7,704 nucleotides of DNA from Anaerolineae bacterium (GTDB taxonomy: Bacteria; Chloroflexota; Anaerolineae; B4-G1; SLSP01): positions 5,779 through 13,482 of the forward strand of contig JAGPHL010000040.1 of assembly GCA_018055515.1 (NCBI GenBank), read 5' to 3'. A model generated the notes under the pieces. That model had not been told where the DNA came from, searched no databases, and was given only the letters and a program-made list of their open reading frames with translations. Position 1 is the first letter of the stretch, and each line of letters begins with the position of its first letter. Below are positions 1-6,199 of the stretch, piece after piece. The position numbers were made by a program, and so were the translations under genes.

Positions 1-111
1 CGGCTCGATGATGAAGAGCGGGCTTTGGGCGCTCACGGTTGCTGCCAGCAACAGGAACACTGCTGCTACCATGGCCAGGACCAGGCTGAATTTGATGCTG
101 TTACGGCTCAT
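1..111 (-). CDS. Exported protein, N-terminal fragment (runs off left edge)
   Basis: Only the first 37 codons are inside the window. They read as a textbook Sec signal peptide: a short basic n-region (MSRNSIK), a hydrophobic core of about 17 residues (about 8-24), and a likely signal peptidase I site after TVSA, with the mature protein starting at about Gln29 (QSPLFIIEP). The start is supported by GAGGAGG about 12 nt upstream. The gene follows an ABC ATPase on the same strand after a 184-bp gap, so an extracytoplasmic partner of that transporter (adaptor or substrate-binding protein) is a reasonable guess. Nothing in the visible residues identifies a family. The start overlaps by 4 bp (ATGA) the stop of a small upstream reading frame at 108-212. 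Confidence 0.7.
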   Translation of the reverse strand, partial: MSRNSIKFSLVLAMVAAVFLLLAATVSAQSPLFIIEP

Positions 112-212
112 GATGGTTTTCGTCCTCCTCGGAAAATAAAACCCGTGCTCACGTGCGCAGGTGCCCACGTGCCTACGTTGTTTTCATTTGCGGTGGTGTG
201 CCGCAGGAACAT
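108..212 (-). other. Possible 34-codon upstream ORF coupled to the exported protein
   Basis: An ATG at 212 follows GAGGAG with a 5-nt spacer. The frame stays open for 34 codons (starting MFLRHTTANE, ending RGGRKPS). Its TGA overlaps the ATG of the exported protein as ATGA, the usual geometry of translational coupling. The Shine-Dalgarno of the exported gene lies inside the small frame, in its Arg-Gly-Gly codons. The peptide resembles no family I know, and part of it reads through a low-complexity 8-bp-period stretch, so it may be a chance frame. The 14-bp segment carrying its Shine-Dalgarno (218-231) is an exact copy of the one at 125-138, so it may come from a local duplication of the leader. 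Confidence 0.3.
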
Positions 213-295
213 GTCAACTCCTCGGAAAATAGAGAGCAGTGAGAAGAGAGTCGTCGTCGCCTCCGCTCACGATTCACAGTTTACGATTCACATGC
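112..295. repeat. Repeat-rich spacer before the exported protein gene
   Basis: This 184-bp spacer contains several short repeats. CTCCTCGGAAAATA occurs exactly at 125-138 and at 218-231; read on the minus strand both copies carry a Shine-Dalgarno-like GAGGAG. A one-mismatch copy lies at 5460-5473, in front of the glycosidase start. CACGTGC recurs at 150-156 and 166-172 within a stretch of roughly 8-bp period. ACGATTCACA occurs at 269-278 and 283-292. I see no convincing terminator hairpin here, so readthrough from the ATPase gene into the exported protein gene is possible. Confidence 0.6.
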
Positions 296-979
296 TCATC
301 CGCCGTTGACGATTTTCCCGTCCAGCAGATGGATGGTGCGTGTGGCGTAGGCGCTGATGGCAGGATCGTGGGTCACGATGACGATGGTGCGTCCTTCCTG
401 GCGGTTGAGTTGCCCCAGCAGCGCCATGACCTCGCGTCCCGTCTGGGTGTCCAGGTTGCCCGTCGGCTCGTCTGCCAGAATGATGGCGGGATCATTGGCA
501 AGCGCGCGGGCGATGGCGACGCGCTGCTGCTGCCCGCCGGAAAGCTCGGTGGGCTTGTGCCCGGTGCGGTCGCCCAACCCTACACGTTCCAGCAGCGCCA
601 GCGCCTGTTTGCGCCGTTGTTGCGTCGGCACGCCGCTGAAAACCAGGGGAAATTCGACGTTTTGCAGCGCCGTCATGGTCGGCACCAGGTGAAAGGCCTG
701 GAAGATGAAGCCCACTTCCTTGCCCCGGTAGCCGGCGAGATCATTTTCGTCCAGCTGGGTGATTTCCCGCTGATTGACCCACATCTCGCCGCTCGTCGGA
801 CGGTCCAACCCACCGATGAGGTAGAGGAGCGTGGACTTGCCCGAACCGGAGGGCCCCATGATCGTCAATAGTTCTCCTCGCATGACGGTCAAATCTACCC
901 CATCCAGGGCGTGCACGACTTGCTCGCCCATCTTGAAATAGCGCGTCAAGCCGGTGATGCGAATGATGCCCTCACTCAT
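296..979 (-). CDS. ABC transporter ATP-binding protein, LolD/MacB type
   Basis: A complete 227-residue nucleotide-binding subunit, of normal length for the LolD/MacB/FtsE-like branch of ABC ATPases. It hydrolyses ATP on the cytoplasmic face to drive a membrane permease. Visible motifs are the Walker A GPSGSGKST (residues 42-50), Q-loop Gln94 in FIFQAFHLVPTMTALQNV, signature LSGGQQQR (146-153), Walker B IILADEP with catalytic Glu171, the D-loop GNLD, and the switch histidine His204 in IVTHD. The Phe-Gln-x-Phe-x-Leu-x-Pro Q-loop region is typical of LolD/MacB ATPases, which serve FtsX-like permeases in lipoprotein transport or efflux. The start is set by AGGAAAGAG just upstream. It begins 30 bp after the Yip1 gene and is probably cotranscribed with it. 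No permease is in the window; it would be expected further left. The exact substrate cannot be told. Confidence 0.93.
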   Translation of the reverse strand: MSEGIIRITGLTRYFKMGEQVVHALDGVDLTVMRGELLTIMGPSGSGKSTLLYLIGGLDRPTSGEMWVNQREITQLDENDLAGYRGKEVGFIFQAFHLVPTMTALQNVEFPLVFSGVPTQQRRKQALALLERVGLGDRTGHKPTELSGGQQQRVAIARALANDPAIILADEPTGNLDTQTGREVMALLGQLNRQEGRTIVIVTHDPAISAYATRTIHLLDGKIVNGG

Positions 980-1009
980 GTCTCTTTCCTGAAAAGACAG
1001 ATTTGTCGC

Positions 1010-1798
1010 TTACATCGTCAGCGAGCTGAACATGCCGCCGAGGATGGCCGGCACGACGCTGAGGAGCGCGAACACCAGCCAGATGACTGCAATGGCGGTG
1101 ATGGCCTTGCGACGCGGCAGCTTCGTGAAAGCCATCAACCCGATGACGAGCAATGCCAGATTCCACACCATGAACACATCAATCCGCCCCAGGATGCTCG
1201 CCAGCGCCAGTTTTTCTGGTCCAGGAGTGATGATCTGCGACGTGCTGTTGTCAATCACATAACCTGCGAAGCCTTTGTTGATGATTTCCTGCCCCGTGAT
1301 CCAGATGTAAACCGTCTGCACCAGGCCGCGCACGGCGTAAGGGAGCCACGCCCACACAGCGAGCTGGAACATCGGCTTGAACCCACTGCTGCGTCCCAGA
1401 AACACGCTGGCAAGGTAGAGCGCGCCGCCCCACAGCAACCAGGTCAGCGGTTGGCTGACGATCGTCCCAACAGTTTTGAGGATGTCCATGGCTGAGGAAC
1501 CTGTCGGCTCCTCAACCGGCAGGTTGCCTTCAACGATGATCCCGCCGCCCTTGCCGATCATGGCGGGGCTTTCTGACGCCATCCCGCCGTTCAGCGTTGG
1601 CCCGGCGCTGCGATTGGCGACAGCATTGGTGGCCAGAAGGGGCAGCCATGTGCAGATTATGATGAGAATTGCCGGCAGCCACCAGCTGTGCGACTGATGT
1701 TCCCGCAAATGCGTGAAAGTCGCGCCCGGACGCACGAAGATGCCTGCCAGCAGGCTGAATAATGACTTTTTCTCGACAGGGGTCGGTTGTTCGCTCAT
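1010..1798 (-). CDS. Yip1-family integral membrane protein
   Basis: The chosen start gives 262 residues and has an excellent Shine-Dalgarno (AGGAGG, 4-nt spacer). The frame is open for 65 more codons upstream, but that part would overlap the neighbouring gene and reads like random Arg/Ser-rich sequence. The N-terminal cytoplasmic part (SLLAGIFVRPGATFTHL, about residues 14-31) matches the opening of Yip1/YIP1-like bacterial proteins, in which a 'P-x-x-T-F-x-x-L' element precedes the first helix. Five hydrophobic segments follow, at about 39-56, 117-134, 144-166, 205-224 and 232-254, the family's usual number. A Gly/Ser-rich polar loop lies between helices 1 and 2. In bacteria these proteins often sit beside LolD/MacB-like ABC genes, as here (30 bp to the ATPase), but their molecular role is not established. 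It may assist the ABC module or act in membrane organisation; that is inference. Confidence 0.8.
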   Translation of the reverse strand: MSEQPTPVEKKSLFSLLAGIFVRPGATFTHLREHQSHSWWLPAILIIICTWLPLLATNAVANRSAGPTLNGGMASESPAMIGKGGGIIVEGNLPVEEPTGSSAMDILKTVGTIVSQPLTWLLWGGALYLASVFLGRSSGFKPMFQLAVWAWLPYAVRGLVQTVYIWITGQEIINKGFAGYVIDNSTSQIITPGPEKLALASILGRIDVFMVWNLALLVIGLMAFTKLPRRKAITAIAVIWLVFALLSVVPAILGGMFSSLTM

Positions 1799-1866
1799 GT
1801 TTCCTCCTGAAAAGCAGCTACTCGTAAAGACGCCTTGGGCGCACAGAAAGTTCCTTGAATCGGCTC

Positions 1867-2856
1867 TCAACTTGGGGGATGGAACCCACGCCCGCGGACG
1901 CTGCTGGCTTGGGTCACTACAACGAAAGCCTGGGGATCTACTTCGCTCACGATGTCGCGCAGATGCTTGAGCTGCACGCCGGTGAGGGCGCACAGCAGGA
2001 CATCGCGATCTTCGCCGGAATACATGCCCTTGCCTGAGAGCGCCGTCACCCCGCGCTCTAATTCATGCATGATGCGCTGCGACAGGGCCACCCGTTGTTG
2101 GGTGATGATGATGGCGAGCTGGGGCTGGGGTCTCAGGCTGGGGAACATCCGCCGACCGTGGAATTCTTCCTTTCTGAGCTCTGCCGTTGCCCGCCGTTCC
2201 TGAATATTCACTGCGATCATCATCGCCGTGAGCGACAGGTAGACTGCCACCACGGCGGCGATGATCCAGGGGCCGGGGATGTTGAAGCCGATTGTTGCCC
2301 GCGCCGACATCACTTTGAATGAGGCTGCGGGTTCAGGATGGATCCACAGCTTGATAAACCAGCTGAGAACGCTCAGGGTGATCAGCCAGACGTAATTGCG
2401 CCGATAACGAACGCCCATCGCCTCAAAGCGTGAGGTGGGGAACACGGGATTCATCAACGTTTCGGCCATGGCGTCGCCCCAGTCATCCGCGGGCCGGAAG
2501 GGCGGCGCCAGCATCTTGGCGAAGAATTCCGTTTCCAGCAGCCGCACGCGGTGATACCAGAGTGAGTAGTAGCTGTAACGCCGTGCCTCCATCCACAGGA
2601 ACACCAGCGTCAGGGCGATGACCAACAACATGACGATGTGAGGGTTTTGCGGCGAGCTGAAGGTGAACGTCAGCGCCGCTGCCGTCGTGACGACGGCCCA
2701 GTTGGTGGTGGTATCGAGCCGGTTGCGCCAGGTATTGCAGCGTGTCACCTCGGCGCGGTAGTAATGCACCATTGCGGTGGTGAAGTTGCCTCGGTCCAGG
2801 TGATAGCCGTGATAGCTCCAGGTCTCGCGCTCGTAGTCGGTTTGTTCTTCGCTCAT
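1867..2856 (-). CDS. DUF2270 membrane protein with C-terminal DUF2179 domain
   Basis: A complete 329-residue protein. The N-terminal two thirds match the DUF2270 family of predicted inner-membrane proteins: HYYRAEVTRCNTWRNRLDTT (31-50) leads into helices at about 52-68 and 73-89, then the RLLETEFFAKML segment (105-116), then helices at about 155-171 and 194-216. The last part (about 249-325) has the pattern of DUF2179, the soluble domain that ends YitT-type membrane proteins: SQRIMHELERGVTAL, GKGMYSGEDRDVLLC, then EVDPQAFVVV and a final Gly-rich GRGF. DUF2179 is generally assumed to be a cytoplasmic sensory or ligand-binding module; its ligand is not firmly known. Both parts are in one uninterrupted frame, so this is a true fusion. 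The start has GGAGG 9 nt upstream. It sits between the GH31 gene (84-bp gap) and the Yip1 gene (68-bp gap), probably in the same operon. No biochemical function can be assigned. Confidence 0.8.
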   Translation of the reverse strand: MSEEQTDYERETWSYHGYHLDRGNFTTAMVHYYRAEVTRCNTWRNRLDTTTNWAVVTTAAALTFTFSSPQNPHIVMLLVIALTLVFLWMEARRYSYYSLWYHRVRLLETEFFAKMLAPPFRPADDWGDAMAETLMNPVFPTSRFEAMGVRYRRNYVWLITLSVLSWFIKLWIHPEPAASFKVMSARATIGFNIPGPWIIAAVVAVYLSLTAMMIAVNIQERRATAELRKEEFHGRRMFPSLRPQPQLAIIITQQRVALSQRIMHELERGVTALSGKGMYSGEDRDVLLCALTGVQLKHLRDIVSEVDPQAFVVVTQASSVRGRGFHPPS

Positions 2857-2940
2857 GGTGCAATGCCTCCGTTGTGATGAGTGGTTGGATGGTTTCGCAG
2901 AAGAAGACCTTGTGGAAAAGGACCCCGCGCTGCCATGCCC

Positions 2941-5454
2941 TCAGAGTTGCACGTCCAGCTCGGTGAACGGCGGGACGCTCAGCAGCACGGTCCGCTGGAC
3001 GGGATCGCTGACCACGATCGGGTAAACGTCGCCGTCGGCGCGGACTTCCTGGGGCGCGCGTCGCAGGCCGTTGAGGGTGAGGGCAATGTGGACGTAAGGC
3101 GGCTCGAACGTCCCCTCACGTTCCCAGGCGACGTGCAGGTGCGTGTCATCCCGCTGCATGACGAAGCGACTGACGCGCCGCTCGCCTTGCTGATAGCCGA
3201 ATCCCTCGCCGGCATCCTCGTAGAGCCAGGACGTCGCCTCACCCGTTTCGGTGAGCGGATAGAGGTGCAGGCGCAGGAACCGGTCGGGGCGTTGCTCGAC
3301 GCTGGGGCCGATCTCGCCGAGCGGCAGCACGGTCCCCTCGCGCACGAAGAGCGGCATCGTCTCCAAGGGCGCGTAGACGGTGAGCGCTTCCCCGCCCCGG
3401 CAGCGTTGATTGGTCCAGAACTCGTACCACGTCCCTGCAGGAAGCCGGACCTTGCGGCTGGAGGCGCCCGGCTCCATGACCGGCGCGACGAAGAGCGCAT
3501 CCCCACACAGGAAGGCATCATCCACGTCCCACAGCGCACGATCCAGCCAGCCGAGGGGCCGCACCATGGGCCAGCCGCGAGTGGCCATCTGCCACACCGC
3601 GGTGTAGAGATAGGGCAGCAGCTCATACCGCAGCTGGATGAAGCGGCGGTTGATGCTGAGATACGGCTCGCCGTAGCTCCACGGCTCCTGATCGGGGGTG
3701 CCGGCGCTGGTGTGCGCGCGGTAGAAGGGCATGAACGTCGCCTGTTGCAGCCAGCGCGTGAACAGTTCGCCATCCGCCGCCCCGGCGAAGCCGCCGATGT
3801 CCGGGCCGGTAAAGCCCACGCCCGAAAGCCCCAATCCCAGCACTAAGGGCAGCGTCAATCGCAGCGATTCCCACGTACTCTGGTTATCGCCGGTCCAGGA
3901 CGTGGCGTATCGCTGTACGCCTGCCCATCCGGCGCGGGTGATGACGACGGGGCGCAGGTCGGGGCGCAACGCGAGCACGCCCTCGGCGCTCGCGCGCGCC
4001 ATCAACATCCCGTAGAGATTGTGCGCCTCGCGGTGATCGCCGCCGCGCCCTTCCAGGCTGTGACGGGTGGTCGCGGGAAGGGTAGTGGGCCCCGCAGGCG
4101 AGAACGTCGCCGGCTCGTTCATGTCGTTCCAGAATCCTGCAACGCCGGCCTCGACCAGCGGGCGATACTGCTCGCCCCACCAGGCGCGGGCCTGCGGATC
4201 CGTGAAGTCGGGGAAGGCGGAGTTGCCCGGCCAGACCGGCGCGTGGACGATTTCGCCGGTGGGCAGGGTGCAGAAATGCCCGCCGGCCTTCCCGCTGCGA
4301 TAGACCGCGTAGGCGGGATCGACCTTCACCCCCGGATCTATGATCGTGATCAGCTTGATGCCCTGCGCGCGCAGGTCGGCGGCGAGAGCCGGCAGATCGG
4401 GGAAGCGGTTTTTATCCCAGGTGAAAACGCGGAAGCCATCCATGTAATCAATGTCGAGGTGAATGGCATCGCAGGGGATCTCATGCTCACGGAAATCCTG
4501 GGCCAGCTGGCGGACGCGGGCCTCCGGGTAGTAGGACCAGCGCGATTGTTGATAGCCCAGCATCCACAACGGGGGGAGCGCATGCCTGCCGGTGAGTTCG
4601 GTGTAGCGTTCGAGCAGGGTGGGGACGGCGCCGGCGATGAAGACGTAGCGCAGCTCGCCGCCCGCGAAGCGATGATCCGCCGCCTGAGGGGAACCGGCGC
4701 CGAGATCGAACTCGGCGTAGTGCGTGTTCTCGTAGAAGACCAGATAGGCGGGGCCGTCGCCTGGGCGCACGCTGACATAGACCGGGATGTTCAGGTTGAT
4801 GGGGTCGTCGCCGTCCTTGTACCCCGCCGGGTCTTGATTCCAGAGAATGTGCGTCCCGCCGCGGCGGTTCCAGGGCGTGGCGCGTTCCCCCAGGCCGAAG
4901 AGCCGTTCGTCCTCGTGCAGGAGCGTGCGGTGCCGCACGGCGCCGTCGCGTCCCCAGCCCATGTCAATGTCGGCGCGCAGGAGCCGGCCGGTGGCGTCGG
5001 CAAAGAGCAGCGCGCCCGATTTGAGCAGCGCGCCGATCGCCAGCTCGCCGGTCAGCAGGAAAACTGCATCGCCTTGCGGCAGAGTCTCGAAGGGCGGGAT
5101 GGGCCATGCGTCGAGGGGCTGCGCGAGGGCGTAAGGGAGGGGCGCCGCCGGGCGGTGTTGGGCCGGGAGATAGCGCACCTGGACGGCGTCGGCTGCCAGC
5201 AACGTGATTTCGATGCTGCCATGCGCCGTTTCCAGCGTGAGACCCCGCGCGTGGGGCGTAAATCCCTGGATTGGACCGGGTTTTTGCCAGCTGAGGGGCC
5301 AGATGGAATGGGTGTGCAGAAGGTGCGGGGCCACGGCGGGACCGCCGCGCACTTCGGCCCAGGTCTTGTGGAGGGGATAGGTGAGCACGGCGGGCAGATT
5401 CTGCGCGCCGATGAGCTGGATAGCATCGCGTAAATCATCGAGCAACGTGGGCAT
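2941..5454 (-). CDS. GH31 alpha-glucosidase
   Basis: A complete 837-residue glycoside hydrolase family 31 enzyme, expected to release alpha-glucose from maltose- or isomaltose-type oligosaccharides by a retaining mechanism. The catalytic barrel shows the family signature GFWNDMNEP with nucleophile Asp444, and TGDNQSTW with acid/base Asp523. Substrate-pocket elements are HLDIDYMDGF (332-341), VITRAGW (504-510, Arg507) and FYRAHTSAG (577-585, His581). The N-terminal beta-sandwich contains RLFGLGERATPWNRRGG (184-200), and a beta-sandwich C-terminus follows from about residue 650. There is no signal peptide, so it is probably cytoplasmic. About 55 helical residues precede the usual N-domain, a modest extension. 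The start chosen has GAGGAGG 4 nt upstream. The frame is open for 52 more codons, but these run through the 8-bp repeat and read as repetitive Phe/Ser/Arg, so they are taken as leader. It is the first gene of the leftward cluster. Substrate preference cannot be read from sequence alone. Confidence 0.93.
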   Translation of the reverse strand: MPTLLDDLRDAIQLIGAQNLPAVLTYPLHKTWAEVRGGPAVAPHLLHTHSIWPLSWQKPGPIQGFTPHARGLTLETAHGSIEITLLAADAVQVRYLPAQHRPAAPLPYALAQPLDAWPIPPFETLPQGDAVFLLTGELAIGALLKSGALLFADATGRLLRADIDMGWGRDGAVRHRTLLHEDERLFGLGERATPWNRRGGTHILWNQDPAGYKDGDDPINLNIPVYVSVRPGDGPAYLVFYENTHYAEFDLGAGSPQAADHRFAGGELRYVFIAGAVPTLLERYTELTGRHALPPLWMLGYQQSRWSYYPEARVRQLAQDFREHEIPCDAIHLDIDYMDGFRVFTWDKNRFPDLPALAADLRAQGIKLITIIDPGVKVDPAYAVYRSGKAGGHFCTLPTGEIVHAPVWPGNSAFPDFTDPQARAWWGEQYRPLVEAGVAGFWNDMNEPATFSPAGPTTLPATTRHSLEGRGGDHREAHNLYGMLMARASAEGVLALRPDLRPVVITRAGWAGVQRYATSWTGDNQSTWESLRLTLPLVLGLGLSGVGFTGPDIGGFAGAADGELFTRWLQQATFMPFYRAHTSAGTPDQEPWSYGEPYLSINRRFIQLRYELLPYLYTAVWQMATRGWPMVRPLGWLDRALWDVDDAFLCGDALFVAPVMEPGASSRKVRLPAGTWYEFWTNQRCRGGEALTVYAPLETMPLFVREGTVLPLGEIGPSVEQRPDRFLRLHLYPLTETGEATSWLYEDAGEGFGYQQGERRVSRFVMQRDDTHLHVAWEREGTFEPPYVHIALTLNGLRRAPQEVRADGDVYPIVVSDPVQRTVLLSVPPFTELDVQL

Positions 5455-5494
5455 GGGACCTCCTCGGCAAATAGAGATCAGCGGGTCAGCCGTC

Positions 5495-5574
5495 AGCGAA
5501 TCAGCGAAAAAGCGAAAAGGCGAAAAGGCGAAAAGGCGAAAAGGCGAAAAGGCGAAAAAGCGAGAAGGCGAATC
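5495..5574. repeat. Ten-unit 8-bp tandem repeat in glycosidase leader
   Basis: Ten consecutive 8-mers of the form RGCGAAAA: five identical GGCGAAAA units in the middle (5519-5558), two AGCGAAAA before them, one AGCGAGAA after them, and outer units ending in AATC on both sides (AGCGAATC at 5495, GGCGAATC at 5567). It begins about 40 bp upstream of the GH31 start, inside the presumed 5' leader, where the transcript would carry pyrimidine-rich TTTTCGCC repeats. The unit length is not a multiple of three. A perfect core of this kind is prone to slippage, so copy number may vary between strains. Confidence 0.9.
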
Positions 5575-5581
5575 ACTTGCG

Positions 5582-5613
5582 TTCGCACGTTCACACCTTC
5601 GCACGTTCACACG
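5582..5613. repeat. Duplicated 16-mer in glycosidase leader
   Basis: TTCGCACGTTCACACC at 5582-5597 is followed directly by a copy with a single change in the last base at 5598-5613. Each 16-mer is itself two related 8-mers, so the stretch continues the 8-bp rhythm of the neighbouring array at 5495-5574. The words (NACGTGNG on the minus strand) resemble those in the spacer at 150-181, suggesting one dispersed class of low-complexity spacer sequence in this genome. Confidence 0.8.
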
Positions 5614-5648
5614 TTATTTTTGTGCTTGCCCGGTGTGCGCCGGCACAT
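5607..5648 (-). other. Candidate 13-residue leader peptide
   Basis: An ATG at 5648 is preceded by AAGGAG (plus-strand positions 5654-5659) with an ideal 5-nt spacer. The frame encodes MCRRTPGKHKNNV and stops at 5607-5609. It lies about 45 nt downstream of the predicted leftward transcription start and about 150 nt upstream of the GH31 start. The peptide is basic and has no run of one amino acid that would suggest classical attenuation. The quality of the ribosome site is the only positive evidence, and a chance occurrence cannot be excluded. Confidence 0.35.
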
Positions 5649-5699
5649 GGCGTCTCCTTGAGTCGGCGCTGAGCACGAAAATATCGGTCCGGCAGTCCC

Positions 5700-5726
5700 A
5701 TTATACCTTAAGCGGCGGCTTGACAA
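5700..5726 (-). promoter_or_regulatory. Predicted promoter for the leftward GH31 operon
   Basis: Read on the minus strand there is a perfect TATAAT -10 box (plus positions 5700-5705), preceded at a 15-bp spacing by TTGTCA (plus positions 5721-5726). The spacing is shorter than the ideal 17 bp, so the -10 box is the stronger evidence. Initiation would fall at about 5693, giving the GH31 mRNA a leader of about 240 nt. The -35 overlaps the -35 of the opposing tRNA promoter. Confidence 0.5.
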
Positions 5727-5747
5727 AATTGGTCCTTGCAGTACAAT
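5720..5747 (+). promoter_or_regulatory. Predicted promoter of tRNA-Leu
   Basis: A consensus -35 TTGACA at 5720-5725 and a -10 TACAAT at 5742-5747 are separated by 16 bp, a good match to a housekeeping sigma-70-type promoter. The start would fall at about 5754, about 40 nt before the mature tRNA, with a fairly GC-rich discriminator as is common for stable-RNA promoters. It is the only good promoter upstream of the tRNA gene. Confidence 0.65.
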
Positions 5748-5794
5748 CACTGCCATTGACGGGAGGCCATCCCGAGATGATAAAGTCATAAAGC

Positions 5795-5878
<84 letters not shown>

Positions 5879-5880
5879 CA

Positions 5881-5913
5881 AAACCAGCCGCGGAGAGTTT
5901 CCGCGGCTGGTTT
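5881..5913 (+). terminator. Hairpin terminator after tRNA-Leu
   Basis: AAACCAGCCGCGG (5881-5893) and its exact reverse complement (5901-5913) form a 13-bp stem with a 7-nt loop, starting 2 nt after the discriminator base. The trailing sequence is TTTGTTG rather than a long T-run. On the opposite strand the stem also ends in a short run of Ts, so it may stop transcription from both directions and shield the tRNA from the decayed genes to its right. Confidence 0.8.
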
Positions 5914-5971
5914 GTTGTATGGGTTGCGAGATCATTCCTCGCTTGCGAGTCGTCACGTGAAGTAAATGTCC

Positions 5972-6199
5972 CTAATAAACCTCGTCGTGCGTGCCGAGGT
6001 CAAGCAACACGACAACTTCGCTGCCATCGGCGAGATTTCGTTCGATCGAAAATACGATCTGGCAATCGTAGCCACAGCTACACGCGCGTAAGCCTTCAAG
6101 CGTCCCGCTTAACTTGTGTGTACCCAATGATACCGCAAAAACGTCTTCCTGCATTTGCGTCGCCGCTGCAATCGAAGTGCCCTCGGCTGGAGCGAGGTA
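5972..6199 (-). pseudogene. RelE-type mRNA interferase toxin, N-terminally truncated remnant
   Basis: The frame from the codon after a TAA (6200-6202) to the TAG at 5972-5974 ends in a sequence typical of one RelE/StbE/YafQ-like toxin group: LGTHKLSGTLEGLRACSCGY, then QIVFSIER and the C-terminal LLDLGTHDEVY. Such toxins cleave mRNA on or near the ribosome. Similarity already appears before the first ATG (6154), in SIAAATQMQEDVF, so that methionine is internal to the original protein. About 30 N-terminal residues, including the first helix, are missing, and no antitoxin gene precedes it. The remnant is in the same frame as the end of the broken gene to its right and follows directly after that gene's stop. 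I take it as a dead fragment; expression of the 60-residue piece from ATG 6154 cannot be excluded but no good ribosome site is seen. Confidence 0.75.

Noticed and set aside
1799..1993. 65-residue N-terminal extension of the Yip1 protein
   Set aside because: It would overlap the end of the DUF2270-DUF2179 gene, has random-looking Arg/Ser-rich composition, and lies upstream of an excellent Shine-Dalgarno and ATG at 1798.
2881..3846. 321-codon open frame on the plus strand
   Set aside because: It is antisense to the C-terminal half of the GH31 gene, of low-complexity composition, with no family resemblance.
4021..5433. 470-codon open frame on the plus strand opposite the GH31 gene
   Set aside because: It lies wholly antisense to a GH31 gene with intact catalytic motifs. 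Its Arg/Ala/Gly-rich composition is what GC-rich antisense frames give, and it shows no domain pattern.
5455..5610. 52-residue N-terminal extension of the GH31 protein
   Set aside because: The extension is translated from the 8-bp array and reads as repeated Phe-Ala-Phe-Ser-Pro-Phe-type sequence. The ATG at 5454 has a strong Shine-Dalgarno, so the longer start is unlikely.
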